From: Hypomyces perniciosus
Lineage: Eukaryota > Ascomycota > Sordariomycetes > Hypocreales > Hypocreaceae
DNA length: 64,000 nt
Direction: 5' to 3'
NCBI GenBank assembly: GCA_008477525.1
Contig: SPDT01000004.1
Span: 930,001 to 994,000, forward strand
Numbering within the stretch: position 1 is the stretch's first letter; the number at the start of each line of letters is the position of its first letter. The position numbers were made by a program, and so were the translations under genes. The notes under the pieces were generated by a model. That model searched no databases and was not told where the DNA came from. It was given only the letters and a program-made list of their open reading frames with translations. This document shows positions 10,901-20,400 of the stretch, one piece after another.

Positions 10901-13900
10901 AAATCAGTCGGACTTTTGTTCTTGCAGATGCTCAAGAGGTAGTCTACGGGTAGCTTCCCATAAGGGCTCATGGAAACATCAACATCTATACTGCAAGCAA
11001 TGTGTAGAGGAGTTCTTCCCTGATGGTTTGATTGGTCCGAGTCAACTCCAATCTCGACCAACGTGTCATAAATGTCAGGGATCTGCTGATTATTCTGATT
11101 ATGCCATCTAATAGCCAGGTCATGGGTTGGATAAGACCGTGCGAGGATTGCTTCATGCCATAGGCTATTCCCTGCGAGATCTTGAACATATGGGCTCAGC
11201 CCAAGGTCCAGAAAGTATCTCAGACGGTCATTGGAATCGTAGTGGACAGCCTCATGGAGCAAGGTGCGACCCTTGTAGTCGCGACAATCGATCTTTGCTC
11301 CTAGCTCAACGGCAGCCTTGACGGCTATGTTGGGATCAGCATGACGAACACTTGTGGTAACTCTTTGAAAAAGAACTGTATGCCCTTCGTTGTCCTGAAC
11401 CTCAAGATCTGCGCCAGATTCCACCATAAGGCGGAACAAACCATCTTGCTCACCCACGATGTGCAGTGCCGTCTGGCCCTTGTGGTTCTTCAGGTTCGGG
11501 TCAGCCCCTGATGCTAAAAGGGCAGCAATGAGGTCTGGATTCGTCTTCCACGCATTCAATGCGACGTGAAGAGGACTATTGCCATCGTTGTCCACGATAT
11601 TACAATCTGGTCCGAGCGAAAGGAATTCCAGTGACGTCTCTGGCGATTGAGAGGCAAGAATGCATAAAAGTGGCGTTTTGCCGTCTGAGGATCTCCGCCT
11701 ATTGATGTCTACACCACCTTCTTCGACCAGCATGCGGATAACATCTTTGCCACAAGGATTCCCATGCAATAGCGTGCCTCCATCATCTGTTTCTGTGTTT
11801 GCGTCCGCGCCTGCGTCGAGGAGCAGTCGCAACATTACGCAAACTGCTTTTGACACCCCGACAGATATCCCTGAGAGCAGTCCGTGCAGAGCTGTCTTGC
11901 CTTGGGAGTCTCGCTGATCTATATTAACTCCAGACTCTCTAAGTAGCTCGAAACACTCGCGTATAATGTCCGCACTTGGTGGTTTGTGCCCTCCGACGAC
12001 GCTACCACACAGCATGTGAAGGGCTGTGAGCTCACGTTTCGAATCAGGCTTATTCCGGTCCAGATCCATTGTAGAATTTTGTTTGATGAGGTTAGGATGA
12101 ATCCGTGACCTCTCCATGACATTTGGATTGGCGCCAGCTTTAATGAGAACTTCTATCGTCTGGGGGTCGAATGCTATACAGGCATAGAACAGCGCCGTAT
12201 TATGGGGTAGAAAAGCGTTCGCATCCACACCAGGATGCTTTAGGATGCGCTTCACAACGTTGGCCCGACCGTATTCGGCTGCCCAACGCAATGCTTCATA
12301 GACAATCTTGATGTCCTTGAGAAAGGGTAGGAAGACAGCTACTACTTCTTCATGCCCATTCCGGCAGGCATACTCGAGCGGTGTTCTGCCAATGGATGTC
12401 GGGGGCGCATCAAAGCGTTCTGAGGCGTGGGGGTCTGTCCTGGGGGTCAAGGGATCAACACCAGCAGTTAGTAGGACTTGTGCTGCCGCCGGATGGTTGC
12501 GTCTTGCAGCCTCGTGCAAAGGGGTCAGCCCGACGCCGTTGTTTTTGTTTGGGTCGGCACCGTATTGTAGAAGAAGCCTGAGTGTTTCATCATGTCCTTC
12601 ATAAGCAGCCCAGTACACAGCAGTTTCGTCATGAGCAGCGGCAGCGTTAGCATTGGTATCTGGCTGTTCGAGAAGCCCTTGTGCGAATTCCGTCAGACCG
12701 AAGCGGGCGGCAACGTGGAGAGGAGAAACGCCGTCAATGTGGTAACCTGGCCACTCTAGACTAAGCCAGACCAGAAAGCGGTTTCCATGAAGGAACTCGT
12801 CCAGCATCTTTCCCAGCTCCGGCTGGCTGGTACCTGTCAATTGGGCCTTGGTCGCGTGTACGTGCCAATTCAAGGTGGCATACTCTGCAAAAGGGTACTC
12901 CAGCCTTAGCCGTTGGTCAAGCTTCCTGGGCCTCCAAAAATCTTGATAACGGTTCTCCATTTTCACCTCGCAGTTGTCTAGACACCCCGAGTTGAGATAG
13001 GAAAGACACGCGAGAGCCAATGTGGCGTGTGTTGGACCAAATTCGAGCACAGGATATTCCTCTTTCGTCCGTTCGCTCTGGGCCAGGGAACGTGTTGAGC
13101 CATTCAGAAATTCAGTGAGGGAGTGGTGTACCACAGAAACCGTCTCGTCTGGAAGAATCTCCAAGAGCGATCCACAGGTGGCACGGACGAGATCTTTGGC
13201 CTCTTTGAGCTCACGGGCTTCATCCAGCTGATGTGTGACACTGAGCATTTCCGCTATCTCGAGGAGTCGGAGCGGGCGACTCGCATGCGTTACCCACTGG
13301 AGAATCAAGAGCTGTATACGTGGTGGAATGCCAGACCTGCGAGAATGCTCCCTCAGAAGATCAGTATACATGACGTTTAGATCGGCCGGTAGCGCTGCGA
13401 GAACATGCTGGACATCAGCACCGGGTTCCATGAATTGTTCCATGGCTAGCTTGGCATAGAGGAAAAGCCCATTCGCCCTGCCTGGGACTGCTTTCTTGAT
13501 CCTGGCCCGATCTTCTTCTGAAATATCGGACCCATCGAGCAAACTCTGAACATAAATCGCAATGTCTTTATCCACTAAACGCTCCTCAAGTCGGACTTGA
13601 ACCATGGGGTGAGATCTAAGTGGTATTTCAACAGTGGGCATAGGCCGGCTAGTAATGATCGTTTTGACTTTGGACGGCCGCCAGCATCCGAACTGGGCCA
13701 ACTCGTGCAGAAACTGGCCGTTGCCCTCATTCATCTCGTCTACTGCATCGGTAACGCAGTACAACTTGGGCAAATATGTGCATGCCAGCCGAAGATCCTT
13801 GAACATGTCCGTGATAGACAAGCTCTCAACTGTTCGACGCCCATCAAGGTATTCCTTCAGCCGGGCCTGGAGCGGCGGGCTGTAGGGCAAAATCTGTGTC

Positions 13901-14295
13901 AACCAGTCTCGTAGCAGAGCTGTGGGCTCATAGTTGGCGCGTATGATCTGCCGGAAGAAGAAATAGAGCACCGGCACCTCTTCCTGCTGTAGCCGGTGAA
14001 CCAAGCTGGCGGCGAAGACAGACTTGCCTGACCCGGGGATACCTTTGATCCAGAGCAAACCCTCGACGTCTGAGTCGTGCCATTGCTGATAGGCATCCTT
14101 AGAATACAGCCAGGTGCATGTCCCGGCAAGATGCGAGGTGAGATGCTTGCAATACTCTCCAGTGACAGCTGCGTAGTCAGTCGGACAGAGCCATTGATTG
14201 ATCTGGCTGAGGATTGCAGGTGGTTGAGGCAGGATATTGGTCTCATCGAAGTCCCTGACGTTGTCACGCGCCATGGTTTCAAACGATTGGTTCAT
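7906..14295 (-). CDS. Giant NACHT-ankyrin (NOD-like/STAND) protein, 2129 aa
   Basis: Single uninterrupted exon. Residues about 20-80 form the short pre-NACHT region usual in fungi (CKHLTSHLAGTCTWL). The NTPase follows: P-loop GIPGSGKS at 85-92, a degenerate Walker B region YCVTDAVDEM near 179-188, and RPMPTVEIPL-type sensor sequence. From about residue 520 to the end come some 30 or more ankyrin repeats (for example TPLHEAARRNHPAAAQVLL and TPLHLAARACQPNIVGMLL), broken by non-repeat inserts. Such proteins act as recognition receptors or in heterokaryon incompatibility; the ligand is unknown. No N-terminal effector domain (HET, patatin, SesB) precedes the NACHT. A 12-bp unit occurs three times near 8245-8275, giving VPFGVPFGVP close to the C terminus. 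The long intact frame argues for function, in contrast to broken neighbours. Confidence 0.92.
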   Translation of the reverse strand: MNQSFETMARDNVRDFDETNILPQPPAILSQINQWLCPTDYAAVTGEYCKHLTSHLAGTCTWLYSKDAYQQWHDSDVEGLLWIKGIPGSGKSVFAASLVHRLQQEEVPVLYFFFRQIIRANYEPTALLRDWLTQILPYSPPLQARLKEYLDGRRTVESLSITDMFKDLRLACTYLPKLYCVTDAVDEMNEGNGQFLHELAQFGCWRPSKVKTIITSRPMPTVEIPLRSHPMVQVRLEERLVDKDIAIYVQSLLDGSDISEEDRARIKKAVPGRANGLFLYAKLAMEQFMEPGADVQHVLAALPADLNVMYTDLLREHSRRSGIPPRIQLLILQWVTHASRPLRLLEIAEMLSVTHQLDEARELKEAKDLVRATCGSLLEILPDETVSVVHHSLTEFLNGSTRSLAQSERTKEEYPVLEFGPTHATLALACLSYLNSGCLDNCEVKMENRYQDFWRPRKLDQRLRLEYPFAEYATLNWHVHATKAQLTGTSQPELGKMLDEFLHGNRFLVWLSLEWPGYHIDGVSPLHVAARFGLTEFAQGLLEQPDTNANAAAAHDETAVYWAAYEGHDETLRLLLQYGADPNKNNGVGLTPLHEAARRNHPAAAQVLLTAGVDPLTPRTDPHASERFDAPPTSIGRTPLEYACRNGHEEVVAVFLPFLKDIKIVYEALRWAAEYGRANVVKRILKHPGVDANAFLPHNTALFYACIAFDPQTIEVLIKAGANPNVMERSRIHPNLIKQNSTMDLDRNKPDSKRELTALHMLCGSVVGGHKPPSADIIRECFELLRESGVNIDQRDSQGKTALHGLLSGISVGVSKAVCVMLRLLLDAGADANTETDDGGTLLHGNPCGKDVIRMLVEEGGVDINRRRSSDGKTPLLCILASQSPETSLEFLSLGPDCNIVDNDGNSPLHVALNAWKTNPDLIAALLASGADPNLKNHKGQTALHIVGEQDGLFRLMVESGADLEVQDNEGHTVLFQRVTTSVRHADPNIAVKAAVELGAKIDCRDYKGRTLLHEAVHYDSNDRLRYFLDLGLSPYVQDLAGNSLWHEAILARSYPTHDLAIRWHNQNNQQIPDIYDTLVEIGVDSDQSNHQGRTPLHIACSIDVDVSMSPYGKLPVDYLLSICKNKSPTDFDGITPLHLAATISEYHVAALLRAGANATAVTLEGLTPLHLAARACQPNIVGMLLKEYERAGNSTGPTPLDLINYLDNSEQTALHYACRSGRPETVALLLASGANVNIRAEGDVTPLLECAQFESEQELWRGCGSAIERHDRLQAAGLKLDDDSRPHIYRTDSTLPKDMEIPSGHISARLEEILDMLVAHGADVDTTDASGRNQLQVAISSIKSSSTGYALKCFLALIERLNPRLYESDAEYLLSLRRQAEMMAASKESAPKCTLHRHCGGTELDALLASRNYGSIEIIHREGTDFTQPSWTSESDWHTLVCGGYGRLLAKLCTPEVANKFEDAKWCKKWQKIAKRDAYFNAGTIRPLLIAACSTSTPNMEVVKVLVETIKVNVNAHDLTGFWDRRYGQMGMGVSALHILAKGHHWWQVHQALPYLISQGANVEVKDDQGRTPLHIAIENSLGDIPRSSFLQEEAVRLLVSAGANINAMNKMGMSCQTLAVTHNNPEMIRILLPPGVRPNVGALFIAIEECNVKLFERLLSYGIDSNQRCDIKILNNSGYQVDSGIERPDGKIEQDELYAVLLIDDKATKAGDTNTFPFGQTANEAGNKQKYIDMMKPLISHGTDIYGTFRKTVPDIKSPLAASAHANRMADDAESGGTGKRPPQGHHFEDCTIIHDLLESSGFVQDIIDWESLDLERRDAKGRTLLLAACRNRSVTSTMAATRLIEQGADLSARDNKGKNVLHQIFEVHASSAIYKRDELVKLMLSKRPELVHEEDSNGNTPINCVQPGSNNMIIGFFMPDSPRDVVDILLDAGSDPLHPGADGNFPIHLLGARPRHTLFQRFLNMGVPINIRNTKNGNTPLFRWFASQPLNLDRFQSRSQRSNISVPFGVPFGVPLDTFTALQSQKPPVEQAELEEFERDQLAFYEEAGADFMARNDAGETLLHVLAGASYQSSHFVRSREEVLISRFRFLVAKGLDPMAEDGRQRTALDIAVACDNTFLLELFKK
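8244..8279. repeat. 12-bp tandem repeat, three units, inside the NACHT-ankyrin gene
   Basis: The unit AAGGGCACGCCG (last unit ends CTG) repeats three times and keeps the frame, adding GVPF units to the protein. In-frame minisatellites of this kind commonly vary in number between strains. Confidence 0.85.
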
Positions 14296-14983
14296 TATGG
14301 AGGAAATGTTTGATGATTATGAGACCTTTGATGATGATGATGAGGATGTTGGGCTACGGAGTGTAAGATACCTATATAAGGAACCTTGAAGTACATCGTA
14401 GTACGGGAAAATTACGGGTCTAGGCTGCAGAGGAGGTATTTAGGCCACGCTGACGATTGATGCCCCGTTTGGATGCGGTCCATATTAGGAACTCCGATCT
14501 ATTCGTCTCGCGTGCATGGGAGCCTAATCCGAAGGATCGCTAGAGCGTGCTAGAACATGGTCTGTACGAGGAGGAATCCTGACGGTCGTGGGAGTACTCC
14601 GTATGTGATTGATATACGAAGTAGTACAGCGCCACGCAAAAGGTTTCGGTAATTTTTCTGTGGAGTTGCCTTATAAAAGTTACCGAAATGTTCTTCTTCC
14701 CACTGTACTTCGTATTCATTTATTAACATCGGTATCTGAATAGCCGTTCCCCGTCTAAAAAGACCTGGCATGCTCCAAAGTTCCAAAGTTCCAAACCTCC
14801 AGCCCATCATAATCCATGTCGTTATGAGCTGCCTACATGGCACCGTGGATAATATATATGCGCCATCGCAGTCCCATCAAGACTCATGAAAGTCTCATCA
14901 TAAAGAAGAGCTCGTCCTATCCTTCGATTCTCTGGAAAATCAACCTGGACCGATTGACCCTGTCCCCCAGACCTCCCAAATGC
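14296..14983. other. Intergenic between NACHT-ankyrin start and chromodomain gene end
   Basis: Contains the presumed promoter of the NACHT-ankyrin gene, a short GATGATGATGATGAGGATG run at 14329-14347, two copies of the word TACTTCGTA/TACGAAGTA (14615, 14706), one TACTCCGTA (14595), and the right copy of the diverged repeat. No gene seen. Confidence 0.6.
14821..14948 (+). repeat. Diverged direct repeat, right copy
   Basis: This is the GC-richer partner of 7724-7890. It lies just past the stop codon of the chromodomain gene, so the two copies occupy equivalent downstream positions of two neighbouring minus-strand genes and bracket the NACHT-ankyrin gene. Confidence 0.65.
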
Positions 14984-16755
14984 TCAAGCAAACGCCGAAA
15001 ACAACCCAATAGTGCCATTGCTATTCCATACTGTCTTGCTGTTCAATTTCCGGTCTTGCTTGCCCTCTTCTTCGGCCACCACGAAGAACTCGTCCTGCTC
15101 ATTTCCATTTAGATCGCCATTATCTTGGTGATTGGCGACATCGGCCTCCATGGCAATGCTCTCCTGGTCCCCAGCAAATGCCTCGCTAACGCTGTTATAG
15201 TGTTTGCCCATGGACCACGACAACTTCGTCTGCTTTGGGCTGCTCTTCCGAAGAATCGATGTTCTCCTACTCTTCGACATTTTTAAGAAATTCCGTATCA
15301 GTGTCGGCGGAATATTTTCCTCGGGCTCCCATGTAGTTTTCTGGTCTGGCGGCCAGTCTCCCTCCCAGCGAACTTTGAAGTATCTGATCTTGCCGCCTCC
15401 TTCGACTTCGTACGAATCGACGCCCTCTATTCGCTCTACCACCCAATCTTTCTCACCACCTTTAGCTCGATCCTCTGGTTTAGGTTGTGGGTTGTCATCC
15501 GTCCTAGGCCTCTTTTTTGAGCTCTTTGGCTTCGCATTTGCGGCCTTGGAGCTTGCGCTCGCTGGGACCTTTGGTTCGGGTGGGTTCGTCCGGCTGGTGT
15601 CTGGAGGGAACCGCCCAGCACTTTTACCAGCTGGTGTGAAAGAAGGCGTCGAAACTTTACTGAGGCCTTTCTGTGTTGTGGGTTGGGATTGCTGAATATT
15701 TCGTTCATCGGGGGTGCATGTCCCATTGAACTCCATCGGCGTCCAGGACCATCCTGGTGTTGGTTGGCGAGAGCGTTCTGTGAAATCCTCCGTTTCCTTC
15801 TCAACAGCATCTGAAGAAGGTGGCTGCTCGAATTCGAGGCGTCTGGTGGGTGAAGATCGGGACACCGGGGCCGTCGAAAAATCCGCTTCACCCTCTCCCG
15901 TTTCCGCCTCCTCAGTTCCGTAGCCTCGTAAACTCTGATATGCCTCCTGCTGAATCTGCCGCGATGGGGTCTCTTCCTCGTCCGAGAGTCCCTCAAACTC
16001 TTCTAATCTGGTCTTCTGTGGCGTGGACAAGCTCAGAACATTTTTCTTCGGTCGCCCCCTCTTCTTGGTGATAGTCTTGGACTCTGCCACTACAGCAGAT
16101 TCTATCTGAGTGTGGGCTGGTGGCCGGCCCCTCTTCCTCTTCTTTGTTGATGTGGTCGCCGAAAACTCCTCTTCTGCTAGTCGCGCCCGCTCCTCGTCCA
16201 GCTCCTGCTCCAGTTGCGATTCCCATTCTTCGAGCGTCAATGGAGAGACATAGTCGAGAATCTGCATAGCAGGTACCAGCATCCTAGCCGCAGGTAAATC
16301 ATGCCATCCGACCAGATATGTCATACGCTTCGGTAGAGGCTTGCCGTTCGCCGCAAGGCCGGGGGACGGAAGCAGAACGCGCTCGATTATGTATGCTGTC
16401 GAGTCGCGAGGAGGAAGCAACCGTATGGCTGGCAAGGGCGGACCACTGCCTGGCACATAGTCGCGCGGTTTCGATGGGAGAGGAATACATATTCGCGTGC
16501 GCTCTCGTGCTTCCGGGTTTCTTCGATTGGGGTCTGGGTTCGTGGATCGCGGGATGGTCGCCAAGTTGCGGTCGTTCAGGCGCCTCTCCCAGAACTCGGG
16601 ATCGAAGTGCATCATGAGGCAGGTCTGAGCCTCACCGAGGAACCAGTCCTCGAAGGGTGGCTGGCGATCCCAAGGTGAAGCGATGAGGCGCGTTGTGGGA
16701 GGTTGATCGCGTTGTTTCGAAAGAGCTGAAGTGGAGGGTGGGTTAGGGTTGGTGG
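14984..16755 (-). CDS. Chromodomain protein with AT-hook-like motifs, 5' end uncertain
   Basis: A nuclear chromatin protein by its motifs. From ATG 16615 the frame gives 543 residues: an N-terminal block (YIIERVLLPSPG, TYLVGWHDLP), two AT-hook-like motifs (KRKRGRPP and KKRGRPKK), a disordered Ser/Pro-rich middle, and a C-terminal chromodomain (WVVERIEGVDSYEV, YFKVRWEGDWPPDQKTTWEP). The same frame stays open upstream of 16615 (for example SPWDRQPPFEDWFLGEAQT) to a CTCGCAG acceptor at 16756-16758, so the true start is probably in a small exon further upstream that I could not fix. Chromodomains of this kind usually bind methylated histone tails; here that is inference. It sits between the two NOD-like genes. 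Confidence 0.8.
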
Positions 16756-17433
16756 CTGCGAGCAGAGCAACCGTTTAGCGCATGCGAATAATAACGTATG
16801 TCTACAGGTATACTTCGCAGAGTAGAGTATAAAACTTTTAATAGAAGAATTCACAAACACAGTCCAATTCGTTTTCGAAATATGACATGCAAATATATTA
16901 ATATATTGAGAATAAATGAGTTTCATTACTCATGTTTTTCCCTGCACCTCACAACATTTCTCTAGTGTAGGATTAAACTAAGCTGGTAAAATTTATATGT
17001 TGATTCAAAAAAGATTTTTTTTTGTTATAATATGAAGCCATTTTTAAAAATATTGAACTGACTGAGATGTAAACAAAATGCCGTATTAAATATACGTAGA
17101 ATAAAAAGCCAGCATTTCATAGCAATGAAATATTAAATGACTTTTAACACCAATTCATAGTTGGGAGTTTAAGTGACCATGTGTTGGTGTTAAGAAAGGT
17201 ATATACTGACGCAGCGATGCTTTGGATAACAAGTCTTGGGGCGAACAATGCAAAGTGGTACTCTTTAAAGACGTTAGAATCAAGACCCAACTAAAGCATC
17301 ATGTCCCAATAATCAGACATTCATGATTCACCACGCGTTCAGGGCTTCCTACCCCCGTTTCCTACAGATTGGGTTGATATCGTTTTATTTGAGGTTAAAA
17401 TTGCCCATATATCTTCCAAGGGTAATGAGACCA
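16756..17433. other. AT-rich intergenic, possible 5' exon of the chromodomain gene
   Basis: About 680 bases, very AT-rich from 16780 to 17200 with T and A runs. It should contain the first exon and promoter of the chromodomain gene and the 3' end of the SesB-NACHT-WD40 gene, but no exon can be placed with confidence. Confidence 0.5.
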
Positions 17434-20400
17434 CTACCCTCGAACGTGTGTTTCAATGAGCTCTATATTTATTACAGACCCTGAGACACAGCCTATAGCG
17501 ACCTTTGATCCCGACATAACTGCCGTTGACGGCCGATACATAGGAGGCAGCCAAAGCAGTTTCTCTCCATGCTTCATACTCCACATACCATTGGGGCTTA
17601 TATGATAGTTCTTGACACAGTCTTCGAAGGGGCGTTCTGTGTCGACGGTATGGGAGAGATCCAAGTTTACAAAACTTAAATCGAGTAGAAAACTAAACAA
17701 TTCATAGGATGTGAACCTCTGCAAGCATTTGCCGGTTTCCACGCTCCACAATTTGACTCCCTTACGGAACTCTGATGCAAGTCGTTGTCCGTTTGACCCT
17801 GATGCAAGTCGTTGCCCGTCTGACGAGAATGCTACCGAATTGACCCGTTCATGATTCACACATCTCTGTAAGCACTCGCCGGTTGACAGATCCCATATCT
17901 CAACGCTGTCCCTGAGCCCGCATGCAACTCTTTTGCTGTCCGGAGAAATCGTTGCCGATTGTGCACGGGACTGAAGTTGGATTGTCTGTGTACACTGTTC
18001 TGTCTCCATATTCCATAGCTTGATGGTTTGATCCCTAGAGGCCGATATAAGGTGTTTCTCGTCTGTAGAAAAGGCCACCGTCGTTATGGCACGTGCATGA
18101 CCCTCCATCGTCTGTGTACAATCTCCGGTTGCTGTGTTGAAGATCTGAACGATTCTTCCAGAAGCCACGGCAAGCAACTGGTTCTGGAAGGCGATGGCTG
18201 TAATCCCTTCTTCTATAATAAGGGTCCGGGCGCAAGTGCCAGTTCTTGTATCCCAGATTTTAACTCTTGCATCCAGGAATGCTTTTGATGCAAGTAGTGA
18301 TCCATCCGGTGAGAATGTCAAGAATTCGACACGTGTGCGATGGCTTTCAAGTACCGGTGAGCAGTTTATTGTTGGATCCCAAATCTTGATTGTTCCATCG
18401 CGTGATCCACACGCAAGCCAGCGGCCATCCGCCGAGAAGGCCAAGGAGGTGACATCTCTTGTATGGGCGTCAAGTGTTTGGGAGAGGGTGCCTGTCGTGA
18501 GGTCCACAATATAAACTGAGAAAAGTGATCCTATTGCAAGCAGTTGGCTTTGCGCCGAAAAGGCCACCGACGAGCAGAGTCCATAATATTTGCTCAAGTT
18601 CTGTAGGCATTGACCTGTTGCCATGTCCCAAATCTTAACATGGTCGCATGAAACCGATGCGAGTCGTTGGCCATTCATTGAAAAGGCCAGCATTTCGACC
18701 ATGTAATCATGATCCCCAAGGTATGGCGTCACTTGACCCGTCAGAATATTATATGTTTTGATCGTCTGATACTTTGTCCATGCAAACCATCGACCGTCCG
18801 CTGACAAGGCTATATCTGTGTCATATCTCCGATCGGACTCGACTGTCTGTGCCTTTATGTACGAATCCTGCTCCAAGTCCCAGACTTCAATTTCAACTGT
18901 GGGTTGGCGCGAAGCCAATATGAGCTGCTGGCCATTCGCCGAGAAGGCCGCCAAGTGATGGCCCCCGAGCGTCTTTAAATACACACCAGTAGCCAAATCC
19001 CAGATCATAACCTTTCCATCATCTGATGTCGCCGAAACGAGTCGACCATCGGGTGAAAAGGCTATTGAAGTGGTGCGGGAAGAGGAGTCCAACATCAGTG
19101 TCTGTAAGCAGACGCCTGTGACCGGATCCAAGACCTTTATCGAACCACCATCCTCCCCTAACGCAAGGTGGCCGTCAGCCGAGAAGACAAGATGCGTAAC
19201 CGATGTACCGCCCTCGAGGGTTTGTAGCCATGGGCTCCAATCAGAATCCACAAGCGGTGGCTTCACTATCCAACTGGGCACAACGTGTTCAAATTGTTGC
19301 CGAACAAGGCTAGCTTTTGGAGCAAACGCAAGCGCTGAAGAGTATACTTGCAAGGGTGATTCATTAATTATTGAACGGAAGGAGAGGATGAATCGCTCCA
19401 CATCAAAGAGGAATGCCGTAATTTGGATAGAGCCCTCAGTCTAGCTTATTAGCACTCATTTTTATAACGTATTCATTATAGACTGATGACTTACATCAAC
19501 TATTCCCTGTAGATTTTTTATAAGTCTCATACTTTCTACCAATTGACCCAGGAGACTTAATGCCTCAAGCCAGTGGAGAAGATGGGATTTAAGAAACGTG
19601 TATGCTTGATGGTCATCGCCGATTTTCTCACCACTCCTCTTGAGATGATGAACCCAGTAAAGGCATGCATATCGGATCTCCGAAGGTAGACATCTATCGA
19701 TTAAGAGAGGGCCGATATCCTCTCGAGCTTTCCCAGGCGCATTCAATCCGCAAATGTCCTCCCGGAGAACATTGTTGTTGGAGAGCAATTCAATGCACTT
19801 TTTAGCGAGCCTTTGGTGGATATTCGTCTCCTTAATTTTGAATTCATGTTCACATTCAGGATGTGTAAGAAAGTCTCGAAATGATTCGTGGAACAGTCTC
19901 ACAGGATCGGACTCTTTAGACGGAACAACGAGGACAGAGTGCAGCAATCGCAGTCTGTTTTTAACCACTTGCTTTGACATGCCTTCACCAAGTAGCCGTG
20001 TAAGGGATGTGACAGAGAGGGGATTTGCGAGGCAAATAATTGAACCAACTATAAGTCCAAACTCCTTGATTGCCTTGGAACGTTTGGAAGTCTCAAGTGT
20101 TGAGACCATTTGGTTCAACACAGAAAGATAGGTGTCATCAAGATTTCCATAGTTCCCGGAAGTGAGAATCATATCAAGTCGATGATCTGGCCCACCGCCG
20201 CCATCTCGATCATTTTCAATAAAGCGACAAGCAGTTTCTGCAAAAACAAAAAGCGGGACAGCTCGTCGCACGAGAGTCTGAATTCTTTCAGCACCGGGCC
20301 AATCGTTGGGAACCTCCATCTCAAATTGTTCTTTGATGTTTCTTAGCCGGTACATCAAGAAGGATTTGATATCTCGTTCAATCTCTTCAACTGAAACACT

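Noticed and set aside
16738..16751. Telomere-like GGGTTAGGGTTGG
   Set aside because: Only about two units, and on the minus strand it encodes Asn-Pro-Asn-Pro in the open chromodomain frame.
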